The position numbers were made by a program, and so were the translations under genes. The notes under the pieces were generated by a model, which saw only the letters and a list, made by a program, of their open reading frames with translations, had not been told where the DNA came from and did no database searches. 64,000 nt of DNA from Ensifer sp. LCM 4579 (GTDB lineage: Bacteria; Pseudomonadota; Alphaproteobacteria; Rhizobiales; Rhizobiaceae), in contig NZ_MDDV01000011.1 of assembly GCF_001854885.1 (NCBI RefSeq), positions 1-64,000 on the forward strand. The letters are read 5' to 3'. Below are positions 26,773 to 35,759 of this stretch, in pieces (within the stretch, counting starts at the first letter, position 1; each line of letters starts with the position of its first letter).

Positions 26773-26785
26773 TCGGAAGGGGCAG

Positions 26786-28174
26786 ATGCGCATCGTTGTT
26801 CGCAACAGCCCCGGCCATGCACTCGCGGGTCTCACCGAGCGTGAAGCGATGGCGCTGCGCGCCTGGTACGGCAACTCGAGCACCGAGGACGACGAACGCA
26901 TTGCCCTTGCGGCCATCAAACGGGCCAAGACGATGGATGGCTGGATCGAATGCGACTGCGTGTCAGGACGCTTTCGGCCGCTGCTCGCGCCAATCCAGCA
27001 GGAAAAGACGTTCACGCTGCGCCGGCTCACGCCGAAGGATGGCGACCCAAATCAACATGAAGACCGGCCGAACCATGCCGACACGTGTCCCTTTCATGTT
27101 GATCCCGACGATGCCCCTGCCCTTTTTGATCGGGGTTACAACATCAGACCGGTGCCCAAGACCGACCGGAGCTATGTCGAAGCTCTACCGGCCATTCCCG
27201 GTCGGCTCGCAGATCTCAGCGCGCCAGTGTCGGAGCGGACGGTCGAGCGCAACGACAGACCCTCGAAGCTCGGCCTGGTCCTCTGGCGACTGATGGACAA
27301 AGCGGGGACCAATGTCATCCCTCCCCTGCAGGATCAGCCCGAATTCTCCCTCAGCAACCAGGTCTCGAAAGTTCGGAACGCCGCTCGTGAGTTCAAGGTG
27401 CTCAGGACCTGGACACTCGGCGCGCTGACGTCGACATGGGCGGCCGACTACTTCACTCCGACCAGCCGCTGGCAAGAGCTGCTCGACAAATCCCGCCCGG
27501 ACTGGCCCGACAACTTGCGGCGCACCGGCTTCATGCTGCTCTACTCGACAAGTGTCTCCGCCAAAGCGATCGCGCCGGCGTCGAACCCGCGCAAGATCGA
27601 GGTCCACTCCAAGGTGCGACAGCCGCTACGCGGAGATCCGGCCAGCCGCGGCCCGTTTCTCACCATTCTCAATGCCGACTTTCACGAGAATGACCGGGGA
27701 CCGATGCGCGCGATTCAGGCCTACGCGCAGCCAGTTTACAACGGAGACACTCTCTTCCCCGTCGAATCCGGCTTCGAACGCGATGTCGCGCACCTGCTTT
27801 TCTGGCTGCAGCGGTCGCTCTTCGATGCCGCTCCGCAGCTGCGCATCAAGATCTTCAAACCTCTCTTTGCGTGGGAAGCGCGATCGGGCCCCTGCCGCCC
27901 CGACTTCGTGCTCGAGACAACCTACGGCAACTATGAGCCAGTCAACCTCATCGTCGAGGCCTTCGGCATGGACACCGAGGAATATCGCGCCGCCAAAGAC
28001 AAAACCGTTCCGCGCATGCGCGAGATCGGTCCGCTTTTCGAAATCCGCCCCGAAGACATCTCCCAGGCGAAGGCCGAGGAGACCGGCCAACGACTGCAAC
28101 AATGGGTGCTTCAGCATTCCCGACGCTCCGTGCGTGCGCGGAATAAAACCCTTTTCGTCAACCAGTTAACCTAG
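26786..28174 (+). CDS. DUF1173-like protein, possible PD-(D/E)XK-type nuclease fold
   Basis: A 462-residue protein resembling the DUF1173 proteins of alphaproteobacterial plasmids. The N-terminal part has Cys/His pairs (CDCVSGRF and CPFHVDPDD) that could bind a metal. Near the C-terminus, an acidic residue in SGFERDVAHLL, then CRPDFVLE, then LIVEAFGMDTEEYRAAK resemble the order of restriction-endonuclease-like active sites, although the usual Lys is not present. The fold assignment is my inference. SD AAGGGG precedes the ATG. Confidence 0.6.
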   Translation: MRIVVRNSPGHALAGLTEREAMALRAWYGNSSTEDDERIALAAIKRAKTMDGWIECDCVSGRFRPLLAPIQQEKTFTLRRLTPKDGDPNQHEDRPNHADTCPFHVDPDDAPALFDRGYNIRPVPKTDRSYVEALPAIPGRLADLSAPVSERTVERNDRPSKLGLVLWRLMDKAGTNVIPPLQDQPEFSLSNQVSKVRNAAREFKVLRTWTLGALTSTWAADYFTPTSRWQELLDKSRPDWPDNLRRTGFMLLYSTSVSAKAIAPASNPRKIEVHSKVRQPLRGDPASRGPFLTILNADFHENDRGPMRAIQAYAQPVYNGDTLFPVESGFERDVAHLLFWLQRSLFDAAPQLRIKIFKPLFAWEARSGPCRPDFVLETTYGNYEPVNLIVEAFGMDTEEYRAAKDKTVPRMREIGPLFEIRPEDISQAKAEETGQRLQQWVLQHSRRSVRARNKTLFVNQLT

Positions 28175-28203
28175 CCGTTAGCGCTCCCGCACTTGGAGGT
28201 TCT

Positions 28204-28500
28204 ATGTCTGCAGAACAATCGTACACTTTCTATACCCATTCGAGCTCCGCAGAATCCGAGAATGATCGTTGGGCCTATACCGGAATTCCCGATATCTTCT
28301 ATGGCGATGCGGAATCTGCGCGGCGCGAGGTGCTCGCCCTGCGCGACGAGGTGACGGCGGAGGCCGAGGAGGATTGGTCTCCGAGGCGGCTTGAGAAAAT
28401 CGAAACGCTTCCCATTACCAAGGAAACGATTCTTGCATTGCTCAATGATGGCGTTGGTTCGCTTGTTAAAAGCTATGAAGTCATCGATGTGATTAATTAG
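28204..28500 (+). CDS. Small hypothetical protein
   Basis: A 98-residue acidic protein with a GGAGG seven bases before the start. No domain recognised; the central AESARREVLALRDEVTAEAEED is probably helical. Thirty bases after the DUF1173-like gene in the same direction. Confidence 0.5.
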   Translation: MSAEQSYTFYTHSSSAESENDRWAYTGIPDIFYGDAESARREVLALRDEVTAEAEEDWSPRRLEKIETLPITKETILALLNDGVGSLVKSYEVIDVIN

Positions 28501-28550
28501 ACTTTGGGCGGCGCCCTTGCGGGGTAAGCATCCGGCCAAGGCCGCGGAGA

Positions 28551-28850
28551 CTATGATTTCGGCTCGTCTGCCATGATGCGCTCGATCATTTCCGGATCGC
28601 ATTGGGAATCCACGAGGAATTGGCGAACGCCGCCCTCCCAGGTCCGCACGTCGGCGAGGAACCCCTGCAGGCTCTCAATGCCACGGTCGGTGAAGGTCGT
28701 GATGCCCTCTTCGGTTCCATCGTAGGCATGGATCATCTCGCCGTAGTCGATGTTATCCGAATTGCTGGCGACTTCCTGGAGCAGTTCAAGGTTCTCGCCG
28801 ATCAGCGTGGCGACGTATTCGATCGTGTAGACATGAGTTGGACGCGCCAT
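28551..28850 (-). CDS. Small hypothetical acidic protein
   Basis: A 99-residue acidic protein starting MARPTHVYTIEYVATLIGE. Its ATG overlaps the stop of the upstream gene (ATGA), showing a two-gene operon. No family recognised. Confidence 0.55.
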   Translation of the reverse strand: MARPTHVYTIEYVATLIGENLELLQEVASNSDNIDYGEMIHAYDGTEEGITTFTDRGIESLQGFLADVRTWEGGVRQFLVDSQCDPEMIERIMADEPKS

Positions 28851-29131
28851 CAGGCCGCCTCCTGTCGAGCGTTTCGGGCGGGGGACCAGTTCCATGGTAA
28901 CAGTTCCGGCAGCCTGGATACGGGGATGTTCGCGATCCGGGCCCGGATCGCCGTCATCATGTCGTCGGCAATCGCAGCGTCCACGCCCCAAAGATCGGTC
29001 GGGTCCCATCCCCCGCAGTCGCCGGCGTTCCACCATGCGAGCAGGAAATCAGCAACACGCCGGCTCTGGCCGGTTTCGCTCTTGCTGATTTCGATCAGTC
29101 GCTCAAGTGCGGCTTTTTCATCTGGCGTCAT
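28850..29131 (-). CDS. DUF7673-like small protein
   Basis: A 93-residue protein with the pattern FLLAWWNAGDCGGWDPTDLW followed by VDAAIADDMMTAI, which resembles the DUF7673 family of small plasmid and phage proteins. Function unknown. First gene of a two-gene operon with the acidic protein. Confidence 0.6.
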   Translation of the reverse strand: MTPDEKAALERLIEISKSETGQSRRVADFLLAWWNAGDCGGWDPTDLWGVDAAIADDMMTAIRARIANIPVSRLPELLPWNWSPARNARQEAA

Positions 29132-29204
29132 GTCGCGTCCCTCGTTTTCACTTCGTGAAATCTATCGATCTACGGGCAAGGTGAGAAGCCAAACGATCCG
29201 GCGT

Positions 29205-29495
29205 CTAAACGCCAGCCGCCCGAAGCGCAATGCTGACGATCATTCCAAGCGCCGCTGAAACTACCGCCTCGAAGATAAGCCGAGTCGTAAAGCCGTCTTC
29301 ATCCGTCCTTGCTTCGCGAAGCATCCCAAGAAGCGCGAAAGTGATCGGTATCCATACAACGCTACTGAAACGCAATCCGGCCACAGTAAGCGAGAGAACA
29401 AGCCATAAAGGTATCGAAATCAGCACCGCAACGGCCAGCATTGTTAGCGACCGCCGCGCGTTCAACTCATACCCCAAGAATGATCCGATCCGCAT
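29205..29495 (-). CDS. Small membrane protein
   Basis: A 96-residue protein with an N-terminal charged stretch and three hydrophobic segments (LTMLAVAVLISIPLWLVLSL, VVWIPITFALLGML and LIFEAVVSAALGMIVSIAL). The start at 29495 has AAGGA seven bases upstream; ATG at 29528 is an alternative. Function unknown. Confidence 0.55.
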   Translation of the reverse strand: MRIGSFLGYELNARRSLTMLAVAVLISIPLWLVLSLTVAGLRFSSVVWIPITFALLGMLREARTDEDGFTTRLIFEAVVSAALGMIVSIALRAAGV

Positions 29496-29879
29496 CCGTT
29501 TATCCTTATAAATAGGCTTTATTGTCATCTTGGAAATTTGCTTGCGTTGCAAGAGGAAACGCCCTCCGTATGGCCGGCTTTCTGCCGGGGAGCGGCGCGT
29601 CGTCTGAACCCCGCGACAGCCGCAGAAAATGCCCTTTCGACTGTCCAGCTTCAAATTGGAATCACCGTCCGGCATCACTGGAATACGCAGTAGCTCTAAG
29701 CCCGTCCCCGAAAAGGTGCCAATACGGGCCCGAAAAACGGCTTTGTATGCTTCGACAGATGAGCCGTTTTGCGAAGAACCTGACGTTCGACGAGATCAGC
29801 ATTCGCATCTCCTCACCGTGGGCCTTTCCAAGCGGCCGTGGAGAGTTAAATATGTGCAATCGTCCTGATCTTGGCCACC
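29496..29879. other. Intergenic region before the ABC transporter operon
   Basis: About 380 bases holding the divergent promoters for the small membrane protein and the ABC transporter operon. A GC-rich short inverted repeat (GCCGGC...GCCGGGG) lies near 29574-29592. No gene or clear regulator site was recognised. Confidence 0.35.
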
Positions 29880-30536
29880 ATGGTGATCGCTCTCCGCAAT
29901 CTTCGGAAATCCTATGAGACTGCCGAAGGGCGGCTTGAAGTGTTGAGAGGGATCAATCTCGATCTCGGCGCGGGAGAAAGGGTTGCCCTGACAGGGGAGT
30001 CTGGTAGCGGAAAGAGCACGTTGCTGCATCTCGTAGCCGGCCTCGACCGCCCGGACTCAGGCGAAATCGTGATCGGGGGCCGAGACATTTCCAAGCTGGA
30101 CGACCGGGGTCGCGCCGCCTACAGGCGAGCCGAAGTCGGCCTCGTATTTCAGCAGTTCAACCTTGTCCCCTCACTAGACGTGGCCGAGAATATCGCTTTC
30201 CACGCCAAGCTTGCGGGACGCCACGATCTCGCATGGGAAAATGAACTCGTGGAGCGCCTCGGAATCGGGCCATTGCTGACCAGATATCCCGAGCAGCTTT
30301 CCACCGGACAGCAGCAGCGGGTGGCAATCGGACGAACCCTTGCCGCTCGTCCCGGCTTGGTTCTGGCAGACGAACCCACGGGAAATCTGGACGAGGCCAA
30401 CGGAGACGCCGTCTTGGAAACGATGCTCTCGCTTTCGAAGGGAACCGGATCGACGCTGCTCCTGGTGACACACTCGCAAAGACTGGCGGATAGGCTCGAT
30501 CGGCAGGTGCATTTGCGATCCGGGAAGCTCGAATGA
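29880..30536 (+). CDS. ABC transporter ATP-binding protein (LolD/MacB type)
   Basis: A 218-residue ATPase with Walker A GESGSGKST, Q-loop FQQFN, signature LSTGQQQRVAIGR and Walker B LVLADEPTG. The size and the FtsX-type partner place it in the LolD/MacB/FtsE group, which drives mechanical work on lipoproteins or envelope factors rather than classic import. ATG at 29880 is preferred over the in-frame TTG at 29871. It overlaps the permease by four bases. Confidence 0.92.
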   Translation: MVIALRNLRKSYETAEGRLEVLRGINLDLGAGERVALTGESGSGKSTLLHLVAGLDRPDSGEIVIGGRDISKLDDRGRAAYRRAEVGLVFQQFNLVPSLDVAENIAFHAKLAGRHDLAWENELVERLGIGPLLTRYPEQLSTGQQQRVAIGRTLAARPGLVLADEPTGNLDEANGDAVLETMLSLSKGTGSTLLLVTHSQRLADRLDRQVHLRSGKLE

Positions 30537-32944
30537 CGATGTGGACCGCAGCCACGGCACTTCTGTCCCACTGGCGACGACGGCCGCTGCAACTTGGCGC
30601 TCTCTTGTCGGGCCTGGCGCTGGCGACTGCCCTGTGGTCCGGAGTGCAGGCGATCAACGCAGAAGCCCGCGCAAGCTACGCCCGCGCCGCGGCTGTGCTC
30701 GATCAAAACGGGTTGGCGCACCTGGTCTCTCCAAACGGCCGCGCGATTCCTCAGTCCGCCTTCGTGCGGCTCAGACGGGCGGGCTGGAACGTGTCGCCAG
30801 TATTGGAGGGGGAATATCGGTTCGGAACCACCCGGTTAAGGGTGATCGGCATAGAGCCACTGACGATGCCTGCGGAGACTGACACCGTCGATCTGGGAAA
30901 TGCCGAGGACTTGCTTTCCTTTATCACGCCTCCGGGCATTGTAGTCGTCTCTCCTGGAACAGCGGAGAAAATCCGAGGGCAGACCGACCTCGCGCTACGT
31001 GTTTCGGATCGGATGCTGGATGGGGCCGCCTTCATCGATATCGGCTTGGCTCAAAGGCTATTGAGACGAGAGGGCGAGCTCAGTCGAATCGTGATCGCCG
31101 AAAACCAACGTCCCGGTCTGGAGCCGCTTGGAACGCTTGTTCCAACGCTCTCGGTTCGCGAGTCGAATGCACAAAGCGACGTCGAGCATCTTACCGAGAG
31201 CTTCCATCTCAATTTGACGGCTTTCGGGTTTCTCGCCTTCGCTGTCGGGCTGTTAATAGTGTACTCGACGATCGGCCTCGCCTTCGAGCAACGGCGGCCG
31301 ACGTTCAGAACGCTTCGCTGCCTTGGAGTTTCGTTGAGGGCGCTTGCGGTTCTGCTGCTCAGCGAGCTTGTCCTTTTCGCGCTCGCCGCCGGGGCGGTTG
31401 GCGTCGCCATTGGATACCTGGTCGCGTCGCTGCTGCTACCCGGAGTGGCCGCAACTCTCGAAGGACTCTACGGAGCCAGCGTGCCCGGCACGCTTTCCCT
31501 GCGTCCGGAGTGGTGGGTTTCTGGCTTCGCCATCGCAGTGGCCGGAACATTGGTTTCGTCGGCCCAGAGCCTATTGCGTTTGATGAGGGTGCCTTTGCTG
31601 GCGGCGGCCCAGCCCCAGGCCTGGGGGCGATCGTCGCAAGCGGGGCGGCGGTTTCAGGTGCTGGCCGCTGCGGCTTTGCTAGCCCTCTCGGGAGCTCTTC
31701 TTCTGTGGGCAGATGGACTCCAGGCGGGCTTTGGCGTGCTTGGCTGTCTTCTGCTCGGGGCGTCGCTGCTTCTCCCCGCCGTGCTCTCCTCATTGCTCAC
31801 CTTGATGCAGCGGACGTCTTCGCGTGCGCTCGTCACGTGGTTCTGGGCCGACGCGCGGCAGCAGCTCCCCGGACTTTCCCTCGCCCTCATGGCATTGCTT
31901 CTTGCGCTGGCGGCAAACGTAGGTGTCGGAACCATGGTGTCGAGCTTCCGTCTCACTTTTATCGGCTGGCTCGACCAACGCCTCGCCGCGGAGCTTTACG
32001 TCGCCGCCCGGAACGAAGGCGAGGCAGACAGACTCAGGACATGGCTTGCAGCGAAGGTGGAATCGGTGTTGCCGATTGTGAGCGTGGACGCCGAGGTCCG
32101 GGGGCAGCCGATGCAGATCTTCGGTGTCGTTGACGATCCGACCTATAGGAAGCACTGGCCCCTGATCGTTGGCATACCGGACGTCTGGGATTGGGTGGCG
32201 TCCGGTGAAGGGGTGTTGGTCAATGAACAGTTCTGGAGGCGGGAGCGGCTCAGCATCGGCGATGAGCTGGATCTGGCGAGCGACTGGAAGGCGGCGGTTG
32301 TCGGCGTCTATTCGGATTACGGAAACCCAAAGGGCCAGGTCATCGCCGGAATAAGCGCCCTGACCTCTCGCTACCCGCACGTCTCGCGCCTGCGCTACGG
32401 TCTGCGGGTCAAGCCTGATCAGGTTGCGGACCTACGGTCGAGCCTCTCGGACGAATTCGGACTGCCACCGGAGAACATCCTCGATCAAGCGGCACTGAAG
32501 GAACAGTCACGGCGGATATTCGATCGCACGTTCTTGGTTACTGGCGCGTTGAACATATTCACGCTTGGGGTTGCGGCATTGGCTATGTTCTCAAGCCTTC
32601 TCACGCTTTCGGAAATGCGCCTCCCGCAGCTTGCACCCGTGTGGGCGATGGGGGTCACGAGACGCGATCTCGCTCTTCTCGAGCTTCTGAGGACGCTGGT
32701 GCTCTGGCTGGCGACATTTATTGCCGCTTTGCCCCTCGGCCTGGCGCTGGCGTGGGTGCTTCTCGCGGTGGTGAACGTCGAAGCCTTCGGCTGGCGTCTG
32801 CCGATGCATATCTTTCCTTACGAGTGGGTCAGGCTCGGTCTCGTCGCGCTCGCCGCTGCGGTCGTTTCCGTATTCATCCCGCTTCGCCGGCTGGCGGGAC
32901 TCGCGCCGTCGGAACTTCTGAAGGTATTCGCCAATGAGCGTTAG
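30533..32944 (+). CDS. FtsX/MacB-type ABC permease
   Basis: An 803-residue membrane protein with two FtsX-like halves: an N-terminal helix (residues about 15-35), a periplasmic domain, a cluster of helices at about 215-420, a second periplasmic domain, and a C-terminal helix cluster (residues about 665-795). This is the layout of permeases that work with LolD-like ATPases. Encoded between its ATPase and an AttH-like secreted protein, a three-gene set known from many proteobacteria. Substrate unknown. Confidence 0.9.
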   Translation: MTMWTAATALLSHWRRRPLQLGALLSGLALATALWSGVQAINAEARASYARAAAVLDQNGLAHLVSPNGRAIPQSAFVRLRRAGWNVSPVLEGEYRFGTTRLRVIGIEPLTMPAETDTVDLGNAEDLLSFITPPGIVVVSPGTAEKIRGQTDLALRVSDRMLDGAAFIDIGLAQRLLRREGELSRIVIAENQRPGLEPLGTLVPTLSVRESNAQSDVEHLTESFHLNLTAFGFLAFAVGLLIVYSTIGLAFEQRRPTFRTLRCLGVSLRALAVLLLSELVLFALAAGAVGVAIGYLVASLLLPGVAATLEGLYGASVPGTLSLRPEWWVSGFAIAVAGTLVSSAQSLLRLMRVPLLAAAQPQAWGRSSQAGRRFQVLAAAALLALSGALLLWADGLQAGFGVLGCLLLGASLLLPAVLSSLLTLMQRTSSRALVTWFWADARQQLPGLSLALMALLLALAANVGVGTMVSSFRLTFIGWLDQRLAAELYVAARNEGEADRLRTWLAAKVESVLPIVSVDAEVRGQPMQIFGVVDDPTYRKHWPLIVGIPDVWDWVASGEGVLVNEQFWRRERLSIGDELDLASDWKAAVVGVYSDYGNPKGQVIAGISALTSRYPHVSRLRYGLRVKPDQVADLRSSLSDEFGLPPENILDQAALKEQSRRIFDRTFLVTGALNIFTLGVAALAMFSSLLTLSEMRLPQLAPVWAMGVTRRDLALLELLRTLVLWLATFIAALPLGLALAWVLLAVVNVEAFGWRLPMHIFPYEWVRLGLVALAAAVVSVFIPLRRLAGLAPSELLKVFANER

Positions 32945-34007
32945 ATCGATTGCGATCGCTTTTGCGGTGACGACCATGGCCAGCTTGTCCGCAAGCCAAG
33001 CGGCCTACCAGGGTTTTGCTGGCCTCGGCTCAGCGGCCGAAGGGTTTTCGGTGCCGCAGCCCGGCCGGCTGTTCCGTTTCCCCGCCGACCACGGCGCACA
33101 TCCGGACTTCCGGATAGAGTGGTGGTATGTAACGGCCAATCTTGAAGCTCCCGACGGGACTCAATACGGAGCGCAGTGGACCCTGTTCCGGTCAGCGCTT
33201 GCTCCAAGGGAGGCCAACGGGTGGTCGAGCCCACAGCTCTGGATGGGTCACGCAGCTGTCACCACTTCAGAGGACCACTTCGTGGCAGAGCGTATTTCAC
33301 GCGGGGGAGTGGGGCAGGCTGGGGTTGTCGCGGAGCCCTTCTCGGCCTGGATCGATGACTGGCAGATGAAGGGACATGCCGTCCCGGGAGCGGATCAACT
33401 GGCCGACCTCAGCCTGACTGCGACTGCAGGGGACTTCGGCTACGAACTCCGCCTATCGGCCACAGGCCCGCTGGTGCCGCAGGGCGATGACGGCTATTCG
33501 CTGAAATCAGCGAAGGGACAGGCCAGCTACTACTATTCGCAACCGTTCTATGCGGTGAGCGGCTCGCTTTCGCTACCGACCGGGAATGTCGCGGTGACGG
33601 GGAAGGCTTGGCTTGACCGCGAGTGGTCGTCGCAGCCGCTGGCGGAAGACCAGACCGGCTGGGACTGGTTCTCGCTGCATCTCGATACAGGGGAGAAGCT
33701 CATGGGCTTCCGTCTCAGAGATGAAGGAGAGGGATTTACCTCCGCCACCTGGATCACTGCCGACGGGCGACCGGACCCCTTGCCCGCGGGAGCGCTGAAG
33801 ATCGTTCCCGTGCGAACCGCCAACGTCGCAGGACGTCAAATTCCTGTTTCCTGGAACGTCCAGATTCCCGGTCGCGGCTTTGACATCACAACCCAGCCTC
33901 TGAACGAGCAAGCATGGATGTCAACGTCCATCCCGTATTGGGAGGGCCCGATCGCCTTTAAGGGCAGTGTCAGTGGGAGGGGCTACCTGGAGATGACCGG
34001 GTACTAG
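32934..34007 (+). CDS. AttH/CrtC-like secreted lipocalin-fold protein
   Basis: A 357-residue protein with a signal peptide (cleavage near ASQAA) and the sequence HPDFRIEWWYVTANL, the hallmark of the CrtC/AttH family of double-lipocalin proteins. Later motifs such as GKAWLDREWSSQ and GWDWFSLHL fit this family. Members are encoded beside FtsX-type ABC transporters; Agrobacterium AttH was named in an attachment locus. The start overlaps the permease end by 11 bases, indicating coupling. Confidence 0.9.
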   Translation: MSVRSIAIAFAVTTMASLSASQAAYQGFAGLGSAAEGFSVPQPGRLFRFPADHGAHPDFRIEWWYVTANLEAPDGTQYGAQWTLFRSALAPREANGWSSPQLWMGHAAVTTSEDHFVAERISRGGVGQAGVVAEPFSAWIDDWQMKGHAVPGADQLADLSLTATAGDFGYELRLSATGPLVPQGDDGYSLKSAKGQASYYYSQPFYAVSGSLSLPTGNVAVTGKAWLDREWSSQPLAEDQTGWDWFSLHLDTGEKLMGFRLRDEGEGFTSATWITADGRPDPLPAGALKIVPVRTANVAGRQIPVSWNVQIPGRGFDITTQPLNEQAWMSTSIPYWEGPIAFKGSVSGRGYLEMTGY

Positions 34008-34202
34008 CCCGAAGCTCTGAGTCCCAGGAAACGGTAACGATTTTTGATGGACGCTGCCAATGCATCGTGCGCTTGTGACACATCTGATTTCAGCATTTTG
34101 TCGCCTTTATGGGCGCTTGGACGAAGCCGCTCGCGCGGCTTGGCGCCCGTGGGGATCGCCTGAAAAACAGAGCGGAGCGCAATAGGAAGGCGGCTCCTTA
34201 GA

Positions 34203-34283
34203 GCCAGAGGAAGCCCAGGCCCGGTGAACGGGCCTGAGAGGGAGAGAGAGGCTTTCCCCGGTCCCGTGAACCGGAGAAAGCAG
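34203..34283 (+). promoter_or_regulatory. Two-hairpin leader, copy 1 (ardC)
   Basis: Conserved GAGCCAGAGG element, then hairpin 1 at 34216-34236 (CAGGCCCG, loop GTGAA, CGGGCCTG), then a purine run GAGAGGGAGAGAGAGG, then hairpin 2 at 34251-34281 (GCTTTC-CCGGT stem against ACCGG-GAAAGC). The Shine-Dalgarno GGAG lies in the 3' arm of hairpin 2, two bases short of the ATG. The same layout occurs before four other genes. Confidence 0.75.
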
Positions 34284-35228
34284 ATGACCAGCAAAGCTCG
34301 CAAACCCACGTCCGCCATTCGCCGTCCGGATAAGGACGTCTATCAGCGCATCACTGACAGGATCGTCGAGCAGCTCGAGGCCGGCGTCCGCCCCTGGCAT
34401 CAGCCATGGGGCGCCAATGGCTGCGCCATGCGGCCGCTGCGCCACAACGGCGTCCCCTATCGCGGCATCAACACCGTCCTTCTCTGGATGGAAGCCGCCG
34501 CCAACGGCTATGGCTCGCCGTTCTGGATGACCTACAAGCAATCCCAGGAACTTGGCGGCCAGGTCCGCAAGGGCGAGAAATCCACCCTCGTCGTCTATGC
34601 CGGCGCCATCGAAAAGACCGAGGAAGGAGAAAACGGCGAGGAGATCGAGCAGCGGATCCCCTTCCTGAAGGGATATTGCGTCTTCAACTGCGACCAGATC
34701 GACGGTCTTCCCGATCAGTTCTGGCCCAAGATCGAGCCCGTCGAGCCTAAAGAGCGCATCGCCCATGCCGACGCCTTCTTTGCCAACACGGGCGCCGAAG
34801 TCCGGGTTGGCGGCAACAAGGCCTTCTATTCGATCACCGACGACTACATCGGCATGCCACCGTTCGAGGCGTTCGAATCTGCCGAATCCTTCGTCTCCGT
34901 GCTTGCGCATGAGACGTCGCACTGGACTCGGCATCCCTCCCGCCTCGATCGCGACTTCGGCCGCAAAACCTGGGGCGATGAAGGCTACGCGATGGAGGAG
35001 CTCGTTGCCGAAATTTCTGCATCGCTCCTTTGCGCGGATCTCGGCATCGAGGACAAGCCGCGCGAGGATCATGCGGCCTATATCTCCAGCTGGCTCAAGG
35101 TCCTCAAGAACGAGAAGCGTGCCGTTTTTCAGGCGGCCGCCCACGCCGAACGCGCCGTGACCTTCCTGCACAGCCTGCAGCCGGATGCCTCTTCGGGGGC
35201 CGACGCTCCTCGCGCCGCGGCTGCCTGA
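34284..35228 (+). CDS. ardC: ArdC-like antirestriction protein
   Basis: A 314-residue protein with the ArdC N-terminal ssDNA-binding domain (DVYQRITDRIVEQLEAG, PWHQPW, NGVPYRGIN) and the C-terminal zincin-like metallopeptidase domain. The zinc motif HETSH is at residues 209-213, with the third ligand Glu probably in EELVAEISAS. ArdC proteins of conjugative plasmids protect incoming DNA against restriction. The position at the start of a long one-directional accessory block fits a leading-region role. Translation may be controlled by the two-hairpin leader. Confidence 0.9.
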   Translation: MTSKARKPTSAIRRPDKDVYQRITDRIVEQLEAGVRPWHQPWGANGCAMRPLRHNGVPYRGINTVLLWMEAAANGYGSPFWMTYKQSQELGGQVRKGEKSTLVVYAGAIEKTEEGENGEEIEQRIPFLKGYCVFNCDQIDGLPDQFWPKIEPVEPKERIAHADAFFANTGAEVRVGGNKAFYSITDDYIGMPPFEAFESAESFVSVLAHETSHWTRHPSRLDRDFGRKTWGDEGYAMEELVAEISASLLCADLGIEDKPREDHAAYISSWLKVLKNEKRAVFQAAAHAERAVTFLHSLQPDASSGADAPRAAAA

Positions 35229-35273
35229 CCCCCCTCCCCTTCACCCGCTTCACATCCATGAAAGGTAACGACC

Positions 35274-35759
35274 ATGGCTGACCATGTTTGGACCCAGATC
35301 ACCATCGGCGGAGCAATCGACCGCGAAGGCGTCGACGCACTCATCGAAGCCCTCTTCGACGATTTCCATGGCTATGACCAAACGCCTGACGAAGTCGTCC
35401 TCGAGGCAATCCGCAAGAATGAGCAATTCATCTTCCAGGGCCAATGCTCCGGAGATCCGGATATCACGGTCGCGGTTTGCCAGGCACGAGGCCTCACCTA
35501 TTCGTTCTGCTTCGACTCCCATCCAGAATGGAACGCCGGCGGAAAATACTGGACCCCGGGCCTTGCGACGCCCGAGGAATTTTCCTGCGCATCATCTTTC
35601 CATCCGGTTCTGCATCTCAAGGAGATCCGCGAACGTCTGGCCGACGGCTCTCTCGCCAGACATCTCGACGACCTTGAAATCTGGGCTGGAGAAAAGGGCT
35701 TTCCCGTCCTGATGCTGAGCCAGGATTTGGCAGGAGAAGCGCATGCGGCTTCGTCCTGA
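35274..35759 (+). CDS. Hypothetical protein
   Basis: A 161-residue soluble-looking acidic protein with no recognised family. Cys residues at QGQCSGDPDITVAVCQ might pair. Its end overlaps the start of the following PAPS-reductase-like gene by 17 bases, which suggests coupled expression. Confidence 0.55.
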   Translation: MADHVWTQITIGGAIDREGVDALIEALFDDFHGYDQTPDEVVLEAIRKNEQFIFQGQCSGDPDITVAVCQARGLTYSFCFDSHPEWNAGGKYWTPGLATPEEFSCASSFHPVLHLKEIRERLADGSLARHLDDLEIWAGEKGFPVLMLSQDLAGEAHAASS

